From an uncultured Roseivirga sp. (lineage in GTDB: Bacteria; Bacteroidota; Bacteroidia; Cytophagales; Cyclobacteriaceae): a stretch of 64,000 bases of DNA. A program made the translations under genes and the position numbers. The DNA lies in NCBI GenBank assembly GCA_947493005.1, contig CANLOY010000007.1, forward strand, positions 1 through 64,000, in the 5' to 3' direction. The stretch's first letter is position 1; every line of letters begins with the position of its first letter. Below are positions 45,514 through 55,000 of this stretch, one piece after another. The notes beneath the pieces are model-generated. The model was not told where the DNA came from, did no database searches, and saw only the letters and a program-made list of their open reading frames with translations.

Positions 45514-46069
45514 CTGTCGGGTAAGGTTAAAGGCTGAACTGGAATGTTATCAATCAGAGTTTCAAATTGAGCATCAGTTTAAAGGCTTGATGCTCAAATT
45601 ACTTCTGGAGCCTGATTGCTTTAAAAGGAGTTCTTTACACGCACATTTTACTGCTTCGGCATGGGTTCTGAACCACAAGTTTGATAAAGCTTTGCTAACG
45701 CACCATGCCAAACTAAGCAGGTGGCTTCAACTAGGTGGACATGCTGATGGCGAAGAAGACCTGAGGATTGTGGCACAAAAAGAGCTTAATGAGGAATCAG
45801 GGCTTTCAAATGCGAGCTTTATTCACGAAGAGATTTTTGATATTGATATACATACAATACCAGCAAGGAGGAACGTTCCTGAACATGAGCACTACGATGT
45901 CCGTTTTTTGTTCATCGCAGATCAATTTGAACAGCTCAATAAAAATCATGAGTCTAAAGAGGTGGCCTGGGTTTCATTAGATTTGATCCCTGGGTTGTGT
46001 AATCAAAATGACTCTATTTTAAGAATGATAAAGAAAAGTGAAAGTATGAAAATCAAAATGTCATCTTGA
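45503..46069 (+). CDS. NUDIX hydrolase
   Basis: 188 residues. The Nudix box is GHADGEEDLRIVAQKELNEE followed by SGL; the usual arginine of REUxEE is a lysine here (KELNEE), while all glutamates that bind the metal are kept. A mutT-type fold surrounds it, with VPEHEHYDVRFLFIA downstream. It cleaves a nucleoside-diphosphate-linked substrate that cannot be predicted. The start overlaps the preceding gene. Confidence 0.85.
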   Translation: MVSDCRVRLKAELECYQSEFQIEHQFKGLMLKLLLEPDCFKRSSLHAHFTASAWVLNHKFDKALLTHHAKLSRWLQLGGHADGEEDLRIVAQKELNEESGLSNASFIHEEIFDIDIHTIPARRNVPEHEHYDVRFLFIADQFEQLNKNHESKEVAWVSLDLIPGLCNQNDSILRMIKKSESMKIKMSS

Positions 46070-46109
46070 ATATGACGCCTTCACTTTTTCTTACGTTATA
46101 TTTAAGCCT

Positions 46110-48953
46110 ATGAGGAACCTTAAACTGCAGAACTATTTACTTGCGTGTGTTCTTTTTTACATTGTTGTCGCAGTTGTTTGGAGCTTAATACCACAAGAAG
46201 ATAAGCTATCTGAAGAGACCACGGTGCTTTCTCCTAAATCTGAGATTTCGGGAAGAGAAGATCTTCAGTCCAGAGATGAGTATCACAGACAAATGCTTGT
46301 CAATCCTAAGACAGGTGAGATACCTGCAGATATCAGATTAAAAGAATTGAGTTTTGCTACAAGTCAACACCAGAAGCAATTATTAAATCAGCAGGCAACA
46401 GAAAGAATAGGTAATGAAAACAGGCTTCGGGCTTCACAAACGTTGACATGGTCTCAAATTGGGCCAAATAATTTTGGAGGTAGAACCAGAGCGGTTGCAA
46501 TGGATGTTAGAAACGAAAACATCCTGATTGCAGGAGGTGTGTCTGGTGGTGTCTGGCGGTCTGTAGATCAAGGAGGTACATGGTTGAAAACTACTCTTCC
46601 TCAAGAAATTCAAAGTGTAACTTCCATAGCACAAAATGTAAAATCAGGTCAGGAAGATATCTGGTACTATGGTACAGGCGAGCTGGTTGGTAATTCAAGT
46701 AGAGCCCCGGGAGCTCCCTTCAGAGGAGATGGTATTTACAAATCGGTGGATAATGGTCAAACCTGGAGTGCATTGCCTTCAACCCAAACTAATTCGCCCG
46801 GAGCATTTAACTCTCCATTTCAATATGTCTGGGATATAACTACCAACCCAAATGGTACAGGAGATGAGGTGCTTGCTGCAATATACGGAGGCATTGTTCG
46901 CTCAACGGACGGAGGGCAGACCTGGACTACAGTTTTAGGAACGGATTTACTGAACCTGCCACCTAATCAAGATTTGAATGATGTAACGGCCAATTTTTAT
47001 ACGGATATACATAGAACCTCTGATAATCTATTGATCGCATCTTTGAGTTCGGTAACAAATGGAAGTGGCTCAGCGGCACAATCAGGGACTTTTATGTCAA
47101 GAGATGGTGTGAACTGGACAGGGCTTTCAGCTCCTGGGGGTATTGCAACCCGAAGAATTGAGGTGGGCTCTTCCCCTTCATCACCAAATCTGATTTATGT
47201 TTTGATGGATCAGGTAACAGATCACGCTTTATTTAGGTTTGATATATCTGTTGACCCTCCTCAGAGAGTGAGGCTTTCAACAAGTATTCCAAATGGATTG
47301 AATGGGATAGAAGCCTATGATTCTCAGAATTCATACGATATGATGATTAGTGTTCACCCTACTGATCCTAGTGTGGTCTTTCTTGGAGGTACTAATCTCT
47401 ACCGTTCTACAGATGCATTCTCTACCAGAAATAATACTACCTGGATTGGGGGGTATGATCCTGAAGATGATGGGAGCAGGATTTATCCGGATCATCACCC
47501 AGATCAACATGGTGTACTGTTTTTTCCTTCCAACCCGGATAAAATGTTATCATTCAATGATGGCGGAATATTCGTGACTCAAAATAATAAAGCCGATAAG
47601 GTCGAATACACGCCTTTAAATAATGGTTACATAACAACTCAATTTTATACTGGAGCCTTTAGTAAGTATCCTCCGGATAATTTCGTTATTGGAGGCACTC
47701 AGGATAACGGTAGTATTCTGACAAGGAATATACAATTTGACGCTGCTGAGAATGGAGCTAGAATAATAGGTGGAGATGGTGCTTTTGTGGCCTCTACACC
47801 AATTGGTGTTTTCTATTATTTGTCTTTTCAGAACTCCAGAATATTCAGGCTTACACTCAATCAAAATTTTGAAATAACATCCTTCGCGCGTGTTGACCCA
47901 ACAGGTGGAGGTTCAAACCCTTCACAGCCTTACCTGTTTATCAACCCCTATGTTTTAGATCCCAATAATGCCAATCGTATGTATTTGGCTGGAGGAGATG
48001 CTTTGTGGAGGAATAGAAACCTATCTCAGATTTTAACAGGTTCACAGAGCACCACATCAATTAACTGGTCTAAACTTGAAAAAACCGTAATACCAGATGG
48101 TACGATATCCGCTGTTCAGGTATCTACACGACCTAAGAACATTGTATATTATGGTACCTCACAAGGTAGAGTTTTTAAGATTACCAATGCAAATACTGAA
48201 GTATATGAGGTAACAGAAATTACCAGTTCATCTTTTCCTGAAGGTGGGTATATAAGATCTATTGCGGTAGATCCGGTAAATGCTGATGAAATATTGGTGT
48301 CATTCTCCAATTATGGAATACCAAGTATTTTCAGGTCTACGAACGGAGGAACTTCTTTCGAAGATGTATCAGGAACATTGGAAGAGAACCCATCAGGAAC
48401 AGGAAATGGACCTTCTGTTAGGTGGGTTACTATTGTACCAACCAATGATGGGTTGAAACACTACTATGCGGCTACCAGTACTGGACTTTATAGTACTTTA
48501 CTATTAAACGGACAATCTACTATCTGGACATTGGAAGATGGTATTGGAAATGCAGTGGTTAACATGGTGGATTACCGCAGGGTAGACGGAAAAATTGTGG
48601 CAGCTACTCATGGTAGAGGTATGTTTACATCTCAAATTGGCAATGTAGAACCTCCTGAGCCTGTCGATGGTTCTGCTGGGTTTGAAGTGAATGCCATTTA
48701 TCCAAACCCTTTTAGTGATTTAGTGACTATCAGTGTAAACCTTCCACAAACAAACTTTGTGATAATCAGGATTTATGACTCTTCAGGAAATCAGATCAGA
48801 ACCATATCCAGTGGACTAGGCTTTATCGGTGAGAATGAGTTTTTCTGGGATGGTACTAATACAAGAGGAGAACCAGTACCAAATGGTATTTACCTGATCA
48901 GAGTTACTCATCTCAAAGAAAACATTGCTAAAAGGGTAATTCTTAGCAGGTAG
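46110..48953 (+). CDS. Secreted beta-propeller (sortilin/BNR-like) protein with T9SS type A sorting domain
   Basis: 947 residues. An N-terminal signal-anchor-like segment (residues 8-26) is followed by a pro-region, then repeated BNR/sialidase-type blades: SVDQGGTW, SVDNGQTW, STDGGQTW, SRDGVNWTG and STNGGTSF. The C-terminal 85 residues carry the T9SS type A signal (INPFSD-type YPNPFSDLVTI, PNGIYLIRVTHLKENIAKRVIL). It is probably exported by the T9SS and attached through PorV-PorU. The enzymatic activity, if any, is not evident. Confidence 0.85.
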   Translation: MRNLKLQNYLLACVLFYIVVAVVWSLIPQEDKLSEETTVLSPKSEISGREDLQSRDEYHRQMLVNPKTGEIPADIRLKELSFATSQHQKQLLNQQATERIGNENRLRASQTLTWSQIGPNNFGGRTRAVAMDVRNENILIAGGVSGGVWRSVDQGGTWLKTTLPQEIQSVTSIAQNVKSGQEDIWYYGTGELVGNSSRAPGAPFRGDGIYKSVDNGQTWSALPSTQTNSPGAFNSPFQYVWDITTNPNGTGDEVLAAIYGGIVRSTDGGQTWTTVLGTDLLNLPPNQDLNDVTANFYTDIHRTSDNLLIASLSSVTNGSGSAAQSGTFMSRDGVNWTGLSAPGGIATRRIEVGSSPSSPNLIYVLMDQVTDHALFRFDISVDPPQRVRLSTSIPNGLNGIEAYDSQNSYDMMISVHPTDPSVVFLGGTNLYRSTDAFSTRNNTTWIGGYDPEDDGSRIYPDHHPDQHGVLFFPSNPDKMLSFNDGGIFVTQNNKADKVEYTPLNNGYITTQFYTGAFSKYPPDNFVIGGTQDNGSILTRNIQFDAAENGARIIGGDGAFVASTPIGVFYYLSFQNSRIFRLTLNQNFEITSFARVDPTGGGSNPSQPYLFINPYVLDPNNANRMYLAGGDALWRNRNLSQILTGSQSTTSINWSKLEKTVIPDGTISAVQVSTRPKNIVYYGTSQGRVFKITNANTEVYEVTEITSSSFPEGGYIRSIAVDPVNADEILVSFSNYGIPSIFRSTNGGTSFEDVSGTLEENPSGTGNGPSVRWVTIVPTNDGLKHYYAATSTGLYSTLLLNGQSTIWTLEDGIGNAVVNMVDYRRVDGKIVAATHGRGMFTSQIGNVEPPEPVDGSAGFEVNAIYPNPFSDLVTISVNLPQTNFVIIRIYDSSGNQIRTISSGLGFIGENEFFWDGTNTRGEPVPNGIYLIRVTHLKENIAKRVILSR

Positions 48954-49068
48954 GTCTTAAGAAATCTTAATAGTAATGGTGCTGATAGTTGATCTTACCT
49001 GTAACTCAATTCAATAAGCCTTTCAGGTATAACATGCTTGCTTTATCTTTGCGGCCTAAAGCAGACCG

Positions 49069-49785
49069 ATGAAGTTTAAAACAACTTTAGTACTCACCCT
49101 AGTTTTTGTGTTCCTTGCCTTGGCTTGTTCCCCCTCTGAAGAGGAACTGGTGAAAAGTGGAAGGGATTTGATGGGCACTGAGAATTATGCAGAAGCCATT
49201 AAATCTTTTAACAAGGCACTGGATAAAAACCCACAGAACTATGTCGCCTTAAATGCAAAGGGAGTAGCCTTGCTAAGATTGGGACAGTTAGACGAGTCTG
49301 TAGAAGTTTTTACCACAGCAATCAATGCAGATACAACTAATTACAGAGGTTTTTTTAATCGAGGAAATGCCTACAGACTCTTAGGAAAAGACAATGAGGC
49401 AATGCTTGATTATGACTATGTAATTAACATTCAGCCAGACCTTGTTGATGCGTATACAAACAGAGGTGCAATTCTATTTAAATACAAAGAGTTTGATAGA
49501 GCACTTTTCGATTTTCAGTTTGCATTACAAATTCAACCTAATAATGCTTTACTGTATTTAAACAAGGGAAAAACTGAGCTCAGAATAAATAACCCTGATG
49601 ATGCCATCTACGATTTAAAGAAGGCATTGGAGATGAAACCAGACTATGCGGAGGCATACTATTGGTTAGGGCTTGCCGAACTTGCTCAAAATAATAAAAC
49701 TGAAGGGTGTCAGTATTTATTAAGTGCCCAGTCTTTAAATTTTGAAGCAGCAAGCGAGGCCATCGGTCAGAATTGTTCACAATAA
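49069..49785 (+). CDS. TPR-repeat lipoprotein
   Basis: 238 residues with a lipobox at the end of the signal peptide (LALAC, lipid-modified Cys20). At least five tetratricopeptide repeats follow (for example NYAEAIKSFNKALDKNPQN, DEAMLDYDYVINIQPDL, DDAIYDLKKALEMKPDY). It is probably a periplasmic scaffold. TAATG joins its stop to the start of the next gene, so both are translationally coupled. Confidence 0.85.
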   Translation: MKFKTTLVLTLVFVFLALACSPSEEELVKSGRDLMGTENYAEAIKSFNKALDKNPQNYVALNAKGVALLRLGQLDESVEVFTTAINADTTNYRGFFNRGNAYRLLGKDNEAMLDYDYVINIQPDLVDAYTNRGAILFKYKEFDRALFDFQFALQIQPNNALLYLNKGKTELRINNPDDAIYDLKKALEMKPDYAEAYYWLGLAELAQNNKTEGCQYLLSAQSLNFEAASEAIGQNCSQ

Positions 49786-50747
49786 TGGCGCAAATAGGTA
49801 CAGATTTAGATAAGACAAAAACCATTCTTCAGAATGGTGGGCTCGTGGCTGTACCTACCGAAACCGTTTATGGACTTGCTGGAAATGCTTTAGATCCCGA
49901 AGTAGCGGCTAAGATTTTCTCAGCGAAAAACCGTCCCTCATTTGACCCTTTGATTGTCCATGTATTAAGTGTAGAAAGAGCGGCTGATTATGTAGAAGAA
50001 CTTCCAGAGAAGGCCAAAAGACTGACTGAACATTTTTGGCCTGGTCCCCTGACTATTCTTCTGAAAAGAAAACCAATAATTCCTGACTTGGTAACCTCAG
50101 GGTTAGATACTGTAGCCATAAGAGTACCAGCTCATCAATTGACAAGGTCGCTATTAGAAGTATTGGATTTTCCATTAGCAGCACCAAGTGCTAACCCTTT
50201 CGGGTATGTAAGCCCAACATCGGCTGAACATGTAAATCAGCAACTGGGAGATCGGGTTGATTATATACTTGATGGTGGGGAGTGCCTGGTAGGAATTGAA
50301 TCAACTATTGTCAGTTTTGAAAATGAAGTGCCAAGAGTATTAAGGCTTGGAGGACTTTCTGTAGAGGATATTGAAGATTGTATTGGTGACGTAGAGGTGA
50401 ATATCCATTCGAGTTCCAAACCAGATGCACCTGGAATGCTTAAAAGTCATTATGCCCCAGAGAAAGCGATTGTGCTAGTTGATGAGTTTAACCCACAATC
50501 ACTCAACGACTTTTCGCAAATTGGCGCTTTAATGTTTAGCAACTATGCTGAGAATATCCCTCAGGAGAATCAATTTCTAATGTCGCCAGAAGGAGATATG
50601 AATGAGGCCGCAAGGAGGCTTTTCTCAGGTTTACGTCTTCTGGATCAACGAAAAGATATACATACAATAGTAACTGACTTTGTTCCGAATGAAGGACTGG
50701 GCAGAGCTATAAATGATAGAATTAAAAGAGCAACAGCAAAATCATAG
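49785..50747 (+). CDS. L-threonylcarbamoyladenylate synthase (Sua5/YwlC family)
   Basis: 320 residues from MAQIGTDLDKTK. The Sua5/YrdC domain has the features GGLVAVPTETVYGLAGNAL, KNRPSFDPLIVHV, FWPGPLTILL and LAAPSANPFGYVSPT. The C-terminal Sua5 domain (about residues 205-320) distinguishes it from the short TsaC type. It makes threonylcarbamoyl-AMP for the t6A modification of tRNAs that read ANN codons. The start ATG at 49785 overlaps the stop of the lipoprotein gene (TAATG); a longer frame with a TTG start is less likely. Confidence 0.9.
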   Translation: MAQIGTDLDKTKTILQNGGLVAVPTETVYGLAGNALDPEVAAKIFSAKNRPSFDPLIVHVLSVERAADYVEELPEKAKRLTEHFWPGPLTILLKRKPIIPDLVTSGLDTVAIRVPAHQLTRSLLEVLDFPLAAPSANPFGYVSPTSAEHVNQQLGDRVDYILDGGECLVGIESTIVSFENEVPRVLRLGGLSVEDIEDCIGDVEVNIHSSSKPDAPGMLKSHYAPEKAIVLVDEFNPQSLNDFSQIGALMFSNYAENIPQENQFLMSPEGDMNEAARRLFSGLRLLDQRKDIHTIVTDFVPNEGLGRAINDRIKRATAKS

Positions 50748-50752
50748 CATAA

Positions 50753-51940
50753 ATGAAAACCATCAACGATTTCGACTTTAGTGGAAAAAGAGCTTTAATC
50801 AGAGTAGACTTTAATGTGCCTCTGAATGCGAATTTTGAGATTACTGACTTTACAAGAATTAAAGCTGCTACCCCTACAATTCAAAAAATACTGGATGCTG
50901 GTGGCGCTGTTGTATTGATGTCTCATTTAGGTAGGCCAAAAGAGGGGGCGGAAGAAAAATTCTCATTAAAGCATTTGGTTGGTCATTTATCTGAAGTTTT
51001 TGGTACTAATGTGAAGTTTGCAGACGATTGTATTGGAGCTGCTGGAAAAACCCTTTCTGCTGAATTGAAAGCAGGAGAGGTTTTGTTATTGGAAAACTTA
51101 AGGTTCTATAAGGAAGAGACAAAAGGAGATGTCGATTTTGCCAGGTCTTTGGCAGACCATGGAGACATCTATATCAATGATGCCTTTGGAACAGCACACC
51201 GCGCACATGCATCTACATCTATCATAGCTCAGTTTTTTGAAGCAAAGGGCTGTGGCTATGTAATGCAAGCTGAATTGGAGAACGCACAGAAAGTACTTGA
51301 AAAATCAGAGAGGCCTTTTACTGCTATAATGGGAGGTGCTAAGATATCGGATAAGATATTGATCATTGAGCAGCTACTGGAAAAGGTTGACAACCTGATC
51401 ATCGGTGGAGGAATGTCATATACTTTCTTTAAAGCAATGGGAGGTAGTATTGGTAATTCTTTGGTGGAAGAGGATAAACTAGAACTGGCGAATACATTGA
51501 TTAAAAAGGCTAAGGAATTAGGCGTTAATTTACTCTTACCAATTGACTCTATTATTGCAGATGACTTTAATAACAACGCCAATACACAAGTAAGCATGAA
51601 TAATACCATTCCTGATGGATGGATGGGACTGGATATTGGGCCTCAGGCTGCAGAAGTATTTTCGAATGCTGTCAGAGAATCCAAGACAGTTTTGTGGAAC
51701 GGACCTATGGGAGTATTTGAAATGGAAAACTTTGCTAATGGCACCAAAGCTGTAGCAGAAGCCATTGTTGAAGCCACACGAAATGGTGGTTTTTCGCTGA
51801 TTGGAGGAGGAGACTCCGCAGCAGCGGTTAACTTGTTGGGATATGGCAATGATGTGTCTTATGTTTCAACAGGTGGAGGAGCTTTGCTGGAATACATGGA
51901 AGGAAAAGAGTTACCTGGAGTAGCTGCTTTAGAGAAATAG
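50753..51940 (+). CDS. pgk: Phosphoglycerate kinase
   Basis: 395 residues, full length. Landmarks: [13 protein letters not shown] near the N-terminus, [57 protein letters not shown], and the C-terminal [13 protein letters not shown] and [13 protein letters not shown]. The enzyme converts 1,3-bisphosphoglycerate and ADP to 3-phosphoglycerate and ATP. It follows the Sua5-type gene after five bases. A palindromic repeat lies 28 bases past its stop. Confidence 0.97.
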   Translation: MKTINDFDFSGKRALIRVDFNVPLNANFEITDFTRIKAATPTIQKILDAGGAVVLMSHLGRPKEGAEEKFSLKHLVGHLSEVFGTNVKFADDCIGAAGKTLSAELKAGEVLLLENLRFYKEETKGDVDFARSLADHGDIYINDAFGTAHRAHASTSIIAQFFEAKGCGYVMQAELENAQKVLEKSERPFTAIMGGAKISDKILIIEQLLEKVDNLIIGGGMSYTFFKAMGGSIGNSLVEEDKLELANTLIKKAKELGVNLLLPIDSIIADDFNNNANTQVSMNNTIPDGWMGLDIGPQAAEVFSNAVRESKTVLWNGPMGVFEMENFANGTKAVAEAIVEATRNGGFSLIGGGDSAAAVNLLGYGNDVSYVSTGGGALLEYMEGKELPGVAALEK

Positions 51941-51968
51941 TATAGACTGGGTTCCGTAAAAAGATATT

Positions 51969-52044
51969 GTCATTCCCGAGAAATCGGGAATCTCATTGGT
52001 ATTCTGAGGTTTTCTAGTGAGATTCCCGCCTCCGCGGGAATGAC
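51969..52044 (+). repeat. Palindromic intergenic repeat, copy 2 (REP/MITE-like)
   Basis: 76 bases with perfect 10-bp ends GTCATTCCCG and CGGGAATGAC, and inner arms GGGAATCTCA and TGAGATTCCC. The first 29 bases equal the inverted right half of the copy at 35943-36032, so the two are related but in opposite orientation. It lies between pgk and the convergent type B gene. Confidence 0.85.
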
Positions 52045-52082
52045 GAAATAGAGAGTTTTTTCTTTAGAAAACTCTTAGGTAG

Positions 52083-55000
52083 TTACCTAACTACTGTAAT
52101 TGAGCCGGATTGCTCAAAAGTACCTCTTTCAGGTTCAAATCTTGAAGTAAAGCGAATGATGTATGGATAAGTACCTAATGGTACTAACTCTCCATTAAAA
52201 GTACCATCCCACTTAAATTCCAGTGTATTGCTTTGGAATAACAGTTCTCCCCAACGTGAGTAAATATAGATTTCAAAATTGTTCACAAAATCATTCGGTA
52301 CTACTGAGAATGTGTTGTTTGGAGGATTGCTTGAAGGTGCAAAGGCTGTTGGAGCCAATACTCTTGGGTCACAGCTTTCAATAATATTAACAGTGTCTCT
52401 TCTTACACAACCAATCGCAGTAGTCATAGTTACCACATACTCCCCAGGGCCATCTACAGTTAATGTCTGATCTGCATTTGGATAAGGTTGCGCATCTAAA
52501 GTCCATTCATAGGTTTCAAAACCTCTACCGGCAGTTAGTACTGGATTGTCAGTACGTGTAGGACAGTAAAAGTCAACTTCAGGCAATAAACCTTGAGGTA
52601 CTATTTGTCTTCTCACTTCGATACTTCTTTCTATAAAACAAGCGCCATCGGCAATTCTAGCGGTGTAAGCTCCCTCTTCTGTAACAGTAATGCTTTGTCC
52701 ACTACCTACCGGTTGGCCATTACGAGTCCACGTAAAAGCTGTAGGACTACCATTGAGTACATTTACAGATAGTGTAATGTCAGCTAATACTGGAGAACCA
52801 TCATCACATGCTGGTGTTGAAGATAAAGTAGCTTCAATTTCTTCAGGTATGGTAATTACCGTACTGGCATTTCCAGTACAGGTCAGGTTATCGGAAGGTC
52901 TGGCGGTGACTGTATAGGTACCGCTTGCATCTACAGTAATCGTTCTTGAGTTAGCTCCATTGTCCCAGTTATAAACGTAGTTGACCCCCGTTTCAGGATT
53001 TGTTACTTCTGCTTGTAACGTAATCTGACCATTACAAACATCTCCTATCTGATTAATCTGAACAATGGGTTGTATTGTCAAATCAACTACAACATCAGCT
53101 GTAACATCACATGCTCCAGCTGCACTCGCAGTTACTGTGTATGTACCGCTTAAAGGTGCTGTGATACTGGCACCACTGGCTGAGAAACCTCCGGGTCCTG
53201 TCCAGGAGAATGTTGCTCCGGCTGTAGTTGAACTAGCAGTCAATGGCGCATTTGGTCCACAGACTTCAACAAATGGTTCTGTAGTTATGTTAACAGGTAG
53301 CGGTTGATTAATTACAATACCTGTTTGGCTTTGTGTACAACCTGAAGCAGAAACTACTTCAATATCATAAGTGCCTCCAGCTAAGCCTGTCAACTGAAAA
53401 TCAAAGCTTGTCATTGCAATGGCTGAAGGAATTGTACCGGTAGTATTCGACCCATCAGAAGTGTTTGTCAGGGTGTAGGTTATTGGGAAAACGTTAGCGC
53501 CAAGAGTGACCGTCAATGAACCTGTTGGGTTTGTACAATCAGCATTGGTTGGGGTCACCGATGTGATCGAAAAATCTGGTGGATCATTCTGGATCTGAAT
53601 TCCATCTAATGTATTTACACAACCACTACTGTTATCTGTTATTTGTACACTATACACATCAGGACCAAGCCCAGTAATAGTTTCTGTACCCGGACCGTTA
53701 GTATTGTTCCCTTGAGCAACCGTTCCACTTGTGTTTCCGGTAACTACATAAGAGTAATTTCCAGTAGTAGTAATATTGAACTCAAAACTACCATCAGTAT
53801 TACCACAAGCTGGATTACTAACAGCTCCCAGTGTAGCTTGTGCAAGTGCATTCACGGTGACCAGAGTTGTATCATTAACAAAACAGCCGGGAGTGATCGG
53901 ATCTTCAATAGATACGATATAACTGAAGGCTCCTGGTTGGCTTGTGTTGACTGTAGCTCTTCTTTGATTAGGCAATGTTGTTGTAGAATTATCTGGGTTA
54001 ATCACGGTCCATATATAGTTGGATGCGGTAACATTGGGGTCCAATGTCAAGTCTGCGTTTTGGCAGACATTGGCTGCATCAGGAAGCTCTACTTCAAAAG
54101 GAGGCCCTGCAAATACTTCTGCACTGTTTGAACATCCTGCAATATTGGTTATAGTTACGGTATAGATTTCCGGATCGGTAACCGTGAAGTTTCTTGTTGT
54201 ACTAACAATAGCTCCTTGACTATTAGTCCATTCAAAACTGAGATTTGGATCATCAGGTTGTCCTTGAATGGCATCTAAAACAGTGCTTTGACCTTCACAT
54301 ACCGAAATGGCTTGTGGTACTGTAGGAGGTGCCGGGATATCCAATACCTGAATCTCCTGAACAAGTGTGGTATCAAAACCACAGCGATTCGAAATGTTTA
54401 CGGAGATATTGAAAATACCCGATTGACCTTGTGGGAAGGTATAGGCTGTATCCATACCAACAGCACTGAATACAGTACTGTTGTCGGCTTGATTAGTAAT
54501 GGACCATAAAAACTCATCAATGTCTGAAGTACCTGTACTGGTTAGTGCAATTCTTTCTTCTACACAAGTCAGGTCTGGAGCCGACATTGAAGGTTCCTGA
54601 AGTGGATTGGCGTTGTTCTGCACAAAGTTTGGAAGACCTAACCTGGAGTTCCCAGTAGTTAACAGAACAGCCTGTGGGTTTAGACCTGAAACTCTCAGTG
54701 TATCATCAATGGCTGCAATTGAACTTACAAAGGCTGAGCCTGCAGGGTTGCCAGGTGTTTCTACCGCCACATACAGCTGACCATCGGGGCCAGTTTGAAT
54801 CTGCCCAAAGTTCACGTTAAGGTTTAATCCTTCTGCAAGGTCTGCTTTTGAAGCTTGACGGGTTGTTTCAGTAGAAAGTGAGTCTACCCTATACTCAAGC
54901 ACCCGCCCTCCAGGTGTACCCGAATTCCGATTGTTCATGGTAGCAAATAGTTTCACTCCACCAGGAGAGAAGTGTACATCATAAACTTCGTCATTCCCAC

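Noticed and set aside
53643-54131. 162-codon plus-strand open frame
   Set aside because: Lies entirely inside the 1773-residue type B gene on the other strand; Cys/Ser/Thr-rich shadow composition and no start context.
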